In this document: positions 46,701 to 55,612 of the stretch, piece after piece
Numbering within the stretch: position 1 is the stretch's first letter
How the letters are laid out: every line of letters begins with the position of its first letter
Assembly: GCA_949130485.1 (NCBI GenBank)
Contig: OX422191.1
Span: forward strand, 329,001 to 393,000
Reading direction: 5' to 3'
Source of the DNA: Agelas oroides
Lineage: Eukaryota; Porifera; Demospongiae; Agelasida; Agelasidae
DNA length: 64,000 bases
Notes under the pieces: generated by a model
What the model saw: the letters and a program-made list of their open reading frames with translations, nothing else
Told to the model about the DNA's origin: nothing
The model's database searches: none
Position numbers and translations under genes: made by a program

Positions 46701-49700
46701 ACCTAATTCCTGAAGTTGCTTCAGGATAATATTGTAATATAATCATTTGGTATTCCAAACGTTACTAATATGAGTGTAACAGTAAGCTAGGTGGAACCTG
46801 CAAACTCATGTCTGTATGTTGCTCTGGTGGAGTAAGCGATTAGTGTTTACACACCATCAATAATCGTACACTCATACATGGAGACTATAAGCCACAAAGA
46901 TACTTGAAATACTTCATCCCAGCCTAGCTCATGTTTCATACTCATCTAAATCACAAAGACTAGTTGGAAATCATGGAATGTATTAACACCAGACTTGTAG
47001 CCTTGTTCCCAGGCCCCACCTAGCTTTCCATGGGAACGAAGTTACCAGACTTGTACATTGATTGTTTACTCTACATCTAGAGAAGTGCTCGGCTCATTTC
47101 TGGTGTTTGCTTACTACTATCAAGTGATGCAATACACACACACACGACATGAACTACCCTATAGCTAACTAGAGTCCATGTATACTTGTGGATAGACTGC
47201 ATACCTGTTACCTAACAGAATTACTGTACGTTAGTCTTGCTCTGTGGTTTCTGCTGTTCTTCAGAATGGAGAAACAGCCCTCATTTACGCAGTTCAGGAT
47301 CATCATACTCAGATAGTGAAGGTATTGCTGGCTGCTGGGGCAGATGTGAACCTCCAGGAGAAGGTGAACAAAACTAAAGGCCATAGATCTGGAAATTTTC
47401 GTTGTAAAAATATTTTCGTGGTTTGCGTAAACCACGAAAATAAAAAACACGAAATATATCTTACAACGAATATAAATCATTATGGTCAGCACATTTTGCA
47501 CACACGGTTTCACAACACAGCTAGCTGCTCTTTGTTTTAGCACAGCTAGCTAGTTATTTCGCACGAGACGGCCTCCGAGTTTGATACCTGCAGATGACTC
47601 ATGGAAAACGCGTGACAACTTTCACTTTATCCGATACAGCCACAGTACGAGTATACAGCGTTCCTGGGTACCCTTTCGCACGTGAGTAGCTCGCCAACAG
47701 CTGCATGGTAGACACGGATGCAGCAAGCTGTCCATGTTTCTTGACATGCGTAGTCTCGTTCCAGATCATTAAACCTGGGAACGTAGAATCTATTTAGTAC
47801 CGTAAAAAAAATTTTCGTGGGTGTCCTAGACCACGAAAATATTTTTAGATGAAATAATAAAACACGAAACTTTTATGACACGAAAATTTCCAGATCTACA
47901 GTAGACAATGCTTCATGTGTGTATACAATTCACTTTCTAGTGTATATGAGTACAAGACGTTTTACATGCTTTCTTGAAAACCTCAGTGTCACAAGTTTTG
48001 AGTGTTTATTACACACTCTCAAAGGTGCCCCCAAACAGTTTCATAAACTCCTGATACAGAGTTGTCCATCATCATGATATGTTGAATTATTGCGTCTCTC
48101 CAGACCTCAGGTAGGAGTGCTGTGTTTTATGGAGCAGAGAAAGGTGACCTTGAGATTGTGAAGCTCCTGATCCAGGGTGGAGCAAACCTCAGCCTCAAAG
48201 ACAAGGTATCTGCCAATAATGACAAAGACAACCTCATTCTCAGACCTTTCAGGAAAGGTTTCAAAACTGGTCTCAGTTGGATAGCCATAAAAGGGGCTTA
48301 AACCTTGCTCAAACCACATAAAACAACCATGCTGGCATCAGCATAGTTAATGCTTTTCTATGCAAGGAGGAACTGAACTGAACTACCTCACCTTGCCATC
48401 CCTAGCCTCGTACCCAGGCTCCTCCCTATGTAGAAAAACCCTGTTTTTCTACGTGGGGAGGAGCCTGGGTACAAGGCTAGCCATCACAGCATGGTTTGGT
48501 TACAGCCTCAATCCAGAATCTACGATGGTGTGACACACACAATGAGCGTAATGTATTTTGGACCTGTGAGTCAACAAGGGAGATTTTTGACTCAGCCCAA
48601 GCAGCTGAGAATTGTGCACCATCATCGCTTGACACTCGCTGCTTTCTATTTCAACATCACTGTATAAACAAGTGCATATACCAGGGCAGCTGATGAGGCC
48701 TGGTATAGACCGAAATGCGTCCTGCACGGTGGGTGGCTTTTCATAACATCTAGGCCTACAGTTTTTATTCAGAGAGAGGTGGTCCACTGATGTTCATATA
48801 TTGTAGCAGCAGAGAAATTACATCCAAAATTAGATTAGGCATGGCTTGAGGGAATATTGCACATGCTTGACACAACCTCAATTATTGCTTTTATAGTCAA
48901 TGCTGTATATTACCAAATATTATTGTATAGCACTTAAAATTGCATCTGCGTGCTGATTTTATTTACATTGTGTATTAGTTTCACTGAAGCATACCCAGTG
49001 CTTTTGTTATGTACATACTTGAAGCTAATGTACAACTGATTTTTACCCTCTCCACACACACTCACATCATGCCTACCCAGGATGGTGTGACGGCTGATGA
49101 AGTGGCAGAGGTACATGGTCATCAAGAAGTTTGTGAAGAGCTGAGGAAACCTATGCATGGTGGTCATAGGCCACTCAGTAAGGTGAGCCCTGTTTTATAG
49201 TGTTGATGAAACTGGTCTGGTTTGTCAGATCATGAATAGAGGCAAAACACTGCTTTTGCAGACAAAATGGTGTCTATCTCAAACAGAGCTCAGAGGGAGC
49301 TATATCTGAGAAATACTGTCCAGTTGGTCATGCACATTAATTGTATACAGCCTCAAGTATGTTGATTGGCTGGAGGTCATACGATATAAACAAATTTATT
49401 TTTATTTTTTTAAAATAAGTAATTAATTTCATCAGGCAGAAACTAAACCATCCTATAATAATTACTGATACCCAATATTAGTTTATAACTTTCTTTGTAT
49501 GCTATTAGTTTTAGCACCCTCAAAGTCAGTGTCTTCCCTTTCTCCCTGTCCAGACTGTTCGTGACCGTGTGCTAGCAACTGGCCAGCTCTTGAGGGTCCT
49601 CTACAAGAGACTAGAGGAGAGGATCCTCAGGACACAGAAGAAGGAGCTGGCTGGGAGGACCCTTGATCTTGACCCAGAGATACCCCTCCCCAGCACTCTC

Positions 49701-49772
49701 AGGAAGAAAGGAGTAAGGGATCCAAGGGAACTCAGACAACAGGAGGAATATGTACTCTCACATCTTCACTGA
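33574..49772 (+). CDS. Death-domain ankyrin-repeat gene 2
   Basis: Twelve exons, all joined in phase 0: 33574-34716, 35478-35585, 36275-36376, 39990-40088, 42587-42685, 43050-43148, 44331-44429, 45800-45898, 47265-47363, 48104-48205, 49081-49182, 49554-49772; 789 residues as joined. Order: N-terminal death-fold domain, acidic Pro/Thr linker, a conserved helical region, about nine ankyrin repeats (one per exon, mostly 33 residues), one 34-residue exon ('DGVTADEVAEVHGHQEV') that is a half-degenerate repeat, and a charged helical tail. Death domains pair with other death domains and ankyrin repeats bind diverse partners, so a cytosolic signalling adaptor is likely; the partner is not predictable. 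No membrane segment or kinase is seen. More exons could hide in the 3.6-kb intron 36377-39989, where I found only a unit that has lost its exon. Confidence 0.85.
34767..35198. mobile_element. 432-bp foldback element in intron 1 of gene 2
   Basis: Inverted arms of about 190 bases: the ends 'cactgcaaaaa' and 'ttttttgcagtg' pair, and inside 'ggttactgcagtttcag' pairs with 'ctgaaactgcagtaacc', continuing to 'caagcttcaaagagctagc' and its complement. It occupies most of the intron between 34716 and 35478. In the primary transcript it would form a long, nearly perfect double strand. Confidence 0.7.
36024..36097 (-). tRNA. tRNA-like sequence (tRNA or tRNA-derived SINE head)
   Basis: The minus strand folds as a cloverleaf of about 74 bases: D arm 'tagctcagtgg' (A box), an anticodon arm 'ctggc..gccag' and T arm 'gggttcgactccc' (B box), with acceptor pairing close to complete. 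The anticodon loop 'ggctcaa' lacks the usual U33 (nominal anticodon CTC), which argues for a degenerate tRNA or a SINE. A T run follows on the minus strand, suitable as a Pol III terminator. It lies antisense in an intron of ankyrin gene 2. Confidence 0.45.
36479..37014. mobile_element. TA-flanked inverted-repeat element (CCGTAATGAG ends)
   Basis: 536 bp with terminal inverted repeats 'ccgtaatgag' / 'ctcattacgg', further paired 'aattatttgaac' / 'gttcaaataatt', flanked by TA on both sides, as in mariner-type miniature elements. No ORF. It is inserted in an ankyrin intron unit: the flanks join to 'agcaagtatacacctttcac', the sequence that normally precedes an exon. Confidence 0.65.
37015..37140. 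repeat. Ankyrin unit that has lost its exon
   Basis: Reads 'tatacacctttcac', then jumps after about 20 bases to 'cattgactggtaagtcac', the sequence that normally follows the exon, so acceptor, exon and donor are gone. The downstream flank ('gagcaatgaatggagtaa') is preserved. Confidence 0.65.
37141..37999. other. Exon-free intron sequence
   Basis: Contains a short (ctttn) tract at about 37467-37493 and a C run at about 37708-37718. No coding or RNA feature seen. Confidence 0.5.
38000..38131. mobile_element. 132-bp hairpin element
   Basis: Arms 'gtcatataacccacctaga' and 'tctaggtggattatatgac' pair at the ends and 'cttgatggttaaaacacta' pairs with 'tagtgtttaaccatcaag' further in; a small direct repeat 'ttgccagctagtgtt' lies in the loop. 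Non-coding, in an intron of gene 2. Confidence 0.65.
38205..38700 (-). other. Possible short coding remnant, minus strand
   Basis: Two minus-strand frames look more protein-like than their surroundings: 38467-38694 has a Cys/His cluster ('CVQYDSTELHVCELCGHEVC') and 38205-38423 a helical acidic stretch ('LLAAIEQFEDQTTNRLL', 'IAALEEYED'). They are separated by stops and I recognise no family. They lie antisense in an intron of ankyrin gene 2 and partly abut the foldback element at 38668. They could be pieces of an unknown transposon protein. Confidence 0.25.
38668..39467. mobile_element. Foldback element with a nested insertion
   Basis: Outer arms of about 130 bases ('gcatgtagggatggaaccct', 'atgggaatgacaccacaac' and their complements at 39370-39440) are inverted and very similar. 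Between them lies a separate 198-bp element (38980-39177) with its own target duplication. Without that guest the host element is about 600 bp. No coding capacity. Confidence 0.7.
38980..39177. mobile_element. 198-bp MITE with 8-bp target duplication
   Basis: Terminal inverted repeats 'tagtctcgcaag' ... 'cttgcgagacta' extend about 50 bases, and the 8-bp sequence TTCAAGAC is present immediately outside both ends (38972-38979 and 39178-39185). An 8-bp duplication with ends of this kind points to a hAT-type non-autonomous element. Confidence 0.8.
40235..42356. mobile_element. 2.1-kb DNA element with about 430-bp terminal inverted repeats
   Basis: Left end 'cagttgttccgccagtgaca' and right end (complement) 'caatcgttctgccagtgaca' begin long inverted arms, 40235-40670 and about 41895-42356. 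The 4-bp target duplication TGAA is at 40231-40234 and 42357-42360; the uninterrupted site is seen in the sister unit near 42828 ('gtacatgaaactgagacc'). The 1.2-kb centre has no meaningful ORF, a (CA)n/C-rich patch at about 41645-41695 and a diverged copy of the 'caggctcctacccagc' hairpin motif near 41092. It is inserted in an intron of ankyrin gene 2. Confidence 0.8.
43247..43641. mobile_element. TAGCCTC-ended element, copy in ankyrin gene 2
   Basis: Same element in the intron after exon 43050-43148 of gene 2. It shows that the amplified exon-plus-intron unit predates the split of the two ankyrin genes, or was exchanged between them. Confidence 0.6.
44526..44668. mobile_element. TAGCCTC-ended element, internally deleted
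   Basis: Starts 'tagcctcctgaaac' and ends 'ggacgaggcta'; the middle of the full element is missing, leaving 143 bp. Confidence 0.55.
46239..46650 (+). mobile_element. Possible SINE or composite insertion
   Basis: A direct repeat of about 45 bases ('cgcttactgtc.tcaccag' then 'taaataacatcca') flanks the segment at about 46245-46282 and 46610-46650. Inside are a tRNA-Thr-like sequence and inverted blocks 'gagagagtgagaa' / 'ctcactctctc'. It is located in the long intron after exon 45800-45898 and is absent from gene 1. Confidence 0.45.
46479..46552 (+). tRNA. tRNA-Thr(AGT)-like gene
   Basis: A 74-base cloverleaf: acceptor 'ggtccaa' with 'ctggatc', D-arm region 'gtggcttcatgg' (A box), anticodon arm 'tctga-ctagtat-tcaga' with U33 and anticodon AGT, T arm 'ttgggttcgaatcccag' (B box). 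It ends close to a run of seven T, a Pol III terminator. One acceptor pair is mismatched. It could be a working tRNA-Thr or the head of a tRNA-derived SINE; the flanking direct repeats favour the latter. Confidence 0.5.
47384..47898. mobile_element. 515-bp inverted-repeat element with TAGATCTGGAAATTTTCG ends
   Basis: Ends 'tagatctggaaattttcgt' and 'acgaaaatttccagatcta' are exact inverted repeats; inside, 'aatattttcgtgg' occurs in both orientations, so each arm also contains smaller hairpins. It lies in the intron after exon 47265-47363 of gene 2; the equivalent gene 1 intron (from 24512) lacks it, so it inserted after the duplication. Confidence 0.75.
48402..48480. repeat. 79-bp near-perfect hairpin
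   Basis: 'ctagcctcgtacccaggctc' pairs with 'gagcctgggtacaaggctag', and 'tagaaaaac' with 'gtttttcta'. A member of the CTAGCCTCG-ended hairpin family in this window. Confidence 0.8.
48684..48720 (+). other. Hammerhead-like motif of Penelope type
   Basis: Contains 'ctgatga' followed 15 bases later by 'gaaatgcgtc', the two conserved core strands of a hammerhead ribozyme with a short helix ('gg' ... 'cc') between. The cleavage-site strand was not found, so activity is doubtful. Such motifs are common in the terminal regions of Penelope-like elements. Confidence 0.35.
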
Positions 49773-50734
49773 ACTACTATGTTTGTAGATATTATTATGA
49801 CTTTGATTCTGACTCCTACCTAGATTGTTGAGCTATCAACTGTTGGTCCTTAGGATATACTGGGCCATTACTGTTGCTATATTGTTGATTTAACTTTACT
49901 GTTATTTTGTTACAGCATAACCATATTTTCTCATTTTTAAATAGCAGTCTAATCTTACATTAACTACATTATGGTAGTGATCAAATGTGAAACCCTAAGG
50001 CCACCAGCTAAAAAGTCACTGAGTCAAGAGCTACATACACAGTTGTTCCCGAACTAAGAGACTGTAAACTTGACACTAAACCTGCATGTAGCTTATTCCA
50101 ACACAGTACGTGATGAGGCACTACACAAAAGCAGTGCTGTCCACTAGATAACCCTGTAGGTATAACAGGAATCTTGCCTGTACAGAGAGAACAGAAACAG
50201 CTTAAAAAAAACAGACTAGATTTGTAAGTGGGGAATGATTCAAGATCACTCATAAATGAATGGCTATAGACCACTAAACCACGTAGCCTTTACGTATGAC
50301 ATTGTACCACAACAGACGTCCAATGGTAGCTACATTGGGAATACCAAAATGTTCTGTTCTAGGATTAGCGTCTGCCAAGTGTGCATTTCATCCCATTCTA
50401 CACTAAGTTCTATGCCCTACTGTCCATCCCAAACCATGTAGCCTTTATGTATGACACTGTACCATAATTATAGTGCACCTGGTGCTGAGCTAGCACACAT
50501 GAATTTCCTTGTCAAACATCTAGATAATTTGCATAAACAGAAACATTAATGTCGTTGCTAACCATCGATCAGCAACACCATTTCCAGCAAAGTGGACAGA
50601 ACCCATACCCTCTAAGACATTAATTTTACACCACTGTTCATTAGATTCACTGTGCAGTCTACACTGTTCCGGCCTATATCAAAAAGAACGAGTTGGCCTG
50701 AGCAGAATCTCCATCTGACAACCTACAATAGGTA

Positions 50735-52180
50735 GATATCGAAATGTGGGTGGAGCTAGAAAGGCCATTGCTTAGCAACAGTGAATACATAAGGAGGGTC
50801 CTAGGGAAGAGGTACATACACGAGAGCTCCAGATCCCCTGCTGCAGACAGGTTGCATGAAACTGTAAATATGCATACTCCTGAACAAGTGAAAGGTATAG
50901 CTGTCACCTTTGACATTTATATGTCTCTGTACATATGTAGCATACAATAGACCATGATCATAAGTTATTGTCATTATTAGTCGTCTCAATGTAGAGTCTG
51001 TAGTACTCCCACAACATACCATTCTGCAATGATCTGTATACAAATTCCTACACCTCTTTCAAAGGCTATAATTTAAACCACATTATGCAAGCCGGATTGA
51101 TAAGTAGTTATGTGCACTGGATGGCAGAAATCCAATCAATAGGTCATCAATTAAGTCTTGAGGTTCTATATACAACTATTGATTCTCACCCAGGTAATAG
51201 ATCTATCATATAGTGTGTCTACTGCTACACTGCACAGCTGTCTGTGTATTACATGCCAATAATATATATCTACCTGTTAGATGTGGCTATACTGAATTGC
51301 ACCAACTTTGTTATGCACATGTTTGTCTACCACTTAGACTCTTATAAGCTTGCTCACTTATGAACAAGACTGTGCAGTCTGCACTGTTCCAGCCTATATC
51401 AAAAAGAACAAGAGTTGGCATGAGTGGAATCTCCATCTGACAAGTGACAACCTACAATTTGTACACTACACCTGGCCTAGAACAGAAAGTAAATACGTAC
51501 CAAATGTCAGACAAGTTGTAAAAGACTCGCAAGATATAGGATACAGAAGAAACAACATAAGAAGGACACAGTAATGTTCTGGATGGGCTCCAAAGGTTAA
51601 TTTCATTGGAACATCTTCCTCAGTTGGAAACAGACATGCTAACTTTAGCCTCAGACTAGCTTGTGGAAATCTGACTATCATGCAAATGCAGTATAGTCTC
51701 TGGTTCATAGTGACCAACTTATGAGTGGTAAACAAACATGCGCATACCAAAGGATAAATAGTTGGTGCAATTCAGTATAGGTATATATTATTGGCATGTA
51801 ATACACAGACAGCTGTGCAGTGTACCAGTAGACACACTATGATAGATCTATTACCTGGGTGAGCATCAGTGTAGAACCTCAAGACTTAATTGATGAGATA
51901 TGGATTTCTGCCATCCAGTGCACACACTCAACAAGCTGGCTTGCTTATGGTTATTAAATTATAGAAGAGGTGTAAGGATTTGTATAAAGAGGATTGCAGA
52001 ATGGTACAGTCTACATTGAGACAACCAACACTTCTTCAGGAATATAGTTTCATGCAATCTGTCTGCAGCAGGGGATCCGGAGCTCTCATGTATGTACTTC
52101 TTCCCTAGCTAGGACCCTCCTTATGTATTCACTGTTGGAAAGCAATGGCCTTTCTACCTCCACCCACATTTCCACATCTA
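50735..52180. mobile_element. Long-armed foldback element, copy 2
   Basis: Same element as 27028-28536, carried along by the segmental duplication. The arm pairing is kept apart from small deletions. Confidence 0.6.
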
Positions 52181-52377
52181 GAGTCACTTTAAAGAACTAG
52201 CTACTTAATTTAACATGAACAGGTGCATGCAGTGTACACTGGACTGGGGGATCTAATATTGAAGTACAACTTTTGGCACTTTTGCATGGAAATTTCATTC
52301 CTGTACACAACACAGTCAGGTGAGCTGAGCCATCATGAAACAACAAGCTCATAGTCTAACAGACAAGATAAATCTGA

Positions 52378-54573
52378 TCATCCTGAAGAATTGTGCTTGG
52401 CTACTACAGCATTCACAATTCTCTCCTCAATCTCAATTTCCTCAGCAACTTCATCTTGAGTCAACCGTACTTGCTCTTCTGAGTCCATTGTAACCAAGGT
52501 AACAGCAGTCTTGCGTGTGTCAAGACGGTTAGCAACCACCATCTGTGTGAATATGTCAGTATGTGTCAGTAAGTAGACTTTTTACATAATATAATGGTAT
52601 GTGACCATGTTTGTGTTTTTGTTTTAGGTGTATGTACATATCTTCAAATGTTTCTAACCTGGTGGTGATATTTCTGTAGCGCAGCTTTTGCATGAGGTAC
52701 AAGAAGTGACTCTTCTGTCTCCAGCTAAACAGAGTGCACACAACATACTTGAATAATTATATAGGCCTCTAGGACTTGTAGCAACACCATAACCCAATGG
52801 TAAATCAACACCTGAGTCACTTTTCTTTATCTACTTTGCTTTTTCAAACCATGTATGAAATTGTATTTTAGCACACCAGTTACATTATGCACCTTAAATG
52901 TGATGGTGAAAGCATCAGGAGCCCACTCCTTCCTCAGGGGCACAATCATCTTGGGTGTGTGGCTGAAACAAAGCTCCAAGCATCCTGAGGACTGTATTTT
53001 GTGTTCTGCCTATAGAATGGAGTATATACTAGCTCTAAATAGTGTGGCATGAATACAAACAGCTTGTCAAGAGGAAATAGCAAAACTACCATACTGTTAT
53101 ATAGCAAAAGTAAATGGTATAGCTAGTTACTCTGAAAGCTTGGTGTCATCAAATAAATATGCCCAATGATGACTTAAATGAGGATACCAAGTGAATCCAC
53201 CCGACAATTTAATTGATCAACAGCAAGTAAATAGTAGACTCTGGTTAATAAGCGTATGCGCTTATAAGAGTAAGTGGTAAGCAAATACACGCCTAATAGA
53301 GGATAAGCGCTAAATAAGGGATGCAATGAAAGCCACGCCCTACATGTAAAGGCGCTGCGGGTATGAGTGTGCAGTAGATCTTTAGACGCGTTCACCTGGC
53401 AAGTATCGACATAAAATCAGAAGAATCCATCCTCCGCGAAGAGACCGTCACTCACAGACATTGTATACTCAAGGAGATATGCGGGGCTCTATGCGTCATG
53501 CGGGAGAAATTTTACTAGGCTTAGTAGTCCAGTTGTAAGCCGCGAAAGATGAGGCTTGTGACTTAGAAGCGGGAAAAAAAACTGTGTAGCTCTTCTTTGT
53601 TTGACTTCAGGATGACTATCAAGTGTACTGCGTGCTCTTGGTACCATGGTTTTCACTCGATCTCTCGCCACCATCTATTTATTGCACATGCGCTTAATAA
53701 ATGATGCCTTGTACAAGGAAGGAAGCATGCGCCCAATAAATAATATGCACCTAATAACCAGAGTTTATGGTACCCAATGATTGTACGTAATGATCGTATA
53801 TGGCAACAGACTCTCACTATCCCCAATCTGTTACTGCAGCAGCCGGAGTGCATGTGATCCCTGTTCTGCCCTCCTTGCATGTACTAGTTTTAAGTACCAT
53901 GTGACCCACCAGGTTAGCAGGATGGATGTAGAAGTCTGATACAGCAGCTGCGAGGTACACCACAGCCTGTGTACCAAGGGGAGCCAGGAGACGGGAGATC
54001 TCCCTTAGAAAGAAGAGATACTGGAACACTGTAGTGTAAGCAACCAGGAGCAACATCTCCTCTTGGTTGGCCTGTGACAAAACAAGTACAAACCTTTAGT
54101 ATTGCAGAAATTCCAGTAGAGAATACGCTGTATAGGCTTCTTGCTACAGCGATTAATGGCTACCAGGAATTACTGAGCTCTTATGTATATGGCACAGTCA
54201 TCTGAACTTCAAGTTAGCGGTCCAATCCAAGGATCTTGATCGGGCCTCTACTTGAAGTTCACTGTGTGTTATGTACTAGTAAGAGCTCAATTATATGATG
54301 TACACCTTGTTGTATGCTGCCAGAACTTTCAAGAGTTTGCTCTTCATCTCTTCTGGAATGGAGACTGCAGGAAAAAAAAGGACATTGTGTCCCATTGCAT
54401 GAAGTATAGAGCTGGGATTCCCAGCTGTTAGGAATGTACCAGTCAAGCTGTTGTTGCATGCCTCTAATCTTAGCCAGTCAAGGAAGTTTTCTTGGCTGAA
54501 GTGTCTCTGGAAGGGCTTCAGCGATGATTCTCGATGGAGAAAGATGACTGCATAGCCCCTGGCTAAGAAATAT
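52378..54573 (-). pseudogene. PPCS copy 2, lacks the first two exons
   Basis: Exons equivalent to 3-8 of the neighbouring PPCS gene: 54440-54573, 54306-54364, about 53898-54071 (or 53910-54071), 52893-53009, 52659-52724, 52378-52542. Every exon still reads open with intact splice borders. The first 78 residues, including the 'SGGTTVPLE' nucleotide-binding segment, are absent because the duplication ends in intron 2, so it cannot make a normal enzyme unless a new 5' exon is used. At the end of the fifth exon it has 12 extra bases relative to copy 1, which gives either four extra residues or an alternative donor 'ctg|gtgggt'. If the sharp right border is an assembly fault, the true gene may be complete. 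Confidence 0.8.
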
Positions 54574-54602
54574 CTTGATGTACATGTCAAGTAGCAAACT
54601 GT

Positions 54603-54643
54603 CTCTCGAGAGGATCCCCGATTTGCGAACGCGTTTCTAGAAT
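54603..54643. other. Linker-like junction with four clustered restriction sites
   Basis: Within 37 bases lie CTCGAG (54605), GGATCC (54612), ACGCGT (54629) and TCTAGA (54636). This run starts exactly where similarity between the two segmental duplicates ends. Such a cluster is typical of synthetic cloning linkers and very unlikely by chance, so the sequence on either side may not be neighbours in the genome. Confidence 0.55.
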
Positions 54644-54839
54644 GAAGTTGCCTGTGATAGCTCACGTGAACATTATTTTGTACACAGGCTGCATGTAGTT
54701 CTGTGTATACACATTTTGAAAATCATCATGTAGTTCTATAATGCATTATTTCAGTGTATACACATTTTGAAAATAATGTCTGCTGTACATGTGTAACCTC
54801 AAGAAACATTAGAAGTGTAAAAAGCGTTCACAGGCATTG

Positions 54840-55435
54840 GTAAACAGTGTTCACAATTCCAGAAAACGTTCACAACTGTCGATTGATCACATACTTAGTA
54901 ACTCTAAACAGTGTTCACAATTCCAGAAAACGTTCACAAATGTCTAAACAGTGTTCACAATTCCAGAAAACGTTCACAAATGTCGATTAGTAACTCTAAA
55001 CAGTGTTCACAATTCCAGAAAACGTTCACAAATGTCGATTAGTAACTCTAAACAGTGTTCACAATTCCAGAAAACGTTCACAAATGTCCATTGATCACAT
55101 ACTTACTCTAAACAGTGTTCACAATTCCAGAAAACATTCACAAATGTCGATTAGTAACTCTAAACAGTGTTCACAATTCCAGAAAACGTTCACAAATGTC
55201 CATTGATCACATACTTACTCTAAACAGTGTTCACAATTCCAGAAAACGTTCACAAATGTCGATTAGTAACTCTAAACAGTGTTCACAATTCCAGAAAACG
55301 TTCACAAATGTCCATTGATCACATACTTACTCTAAACAGTGTTCACAATTCCAGAAAACGTTCACAAATGTCGATTGATCACATACTTACTCCAAACAGT
55401 GTTCACAATTCCAGAAAACATTCACAAATGTCAAA
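54840..55435. repeat. Tandem satellite with 112-bp higher-order period
   Basis: About eleven copies of a core 'gttcacaattccagaaaacg' followed by 'ttcacaaatgtc'. Two spacer types follow the core, 'gattagtaactc' (unit about 52 bases) and 'cattgatcacatacttactc' (about 60), which alternate over most of the array and give a 112-base higher-order period. The first few units are irregular. An open frame runs through it only because of the repeat structure. Confidence 0.9.
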
Positions 55436-55612
55436 TTATAATACCTCCTGATGCTTAGCTACTTGTATACCATCATATAGCAGGTACAAAGGCAAGTTTT
55501 ATCAGGTGTGTTGACAAAAGTGTTTTAACACGATAGCTGTTGTAATGTACAGAAACAACTGCAAAGGTTAAACATGAGTTTACATAAAACTGGAGTTAAC
55601 ACAATACTGAAG

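Larger units (their letters stand above)
49773..54603. repeat. Segmental duplication, copy 2
   Basis: Partner of 25996-30843. Copy 2 has, for example, a 39-base extra segment near 53702-53740 and lacks about 60 bases near 52025. The right edge is abrupt, at 'agcaaactgtc'. Confidence 0.85.

Noticed and set aside
55003-55451. Overlapping open frames with repeated 'NSVHNSRK' and evenly spaced repeats resembling a CRISPR array
   Set aside because: The frames follow from a tandem satellite whose units are nearly identical; the spacers are only two recurring types, so it is neither a gene nor a CRISPR array.
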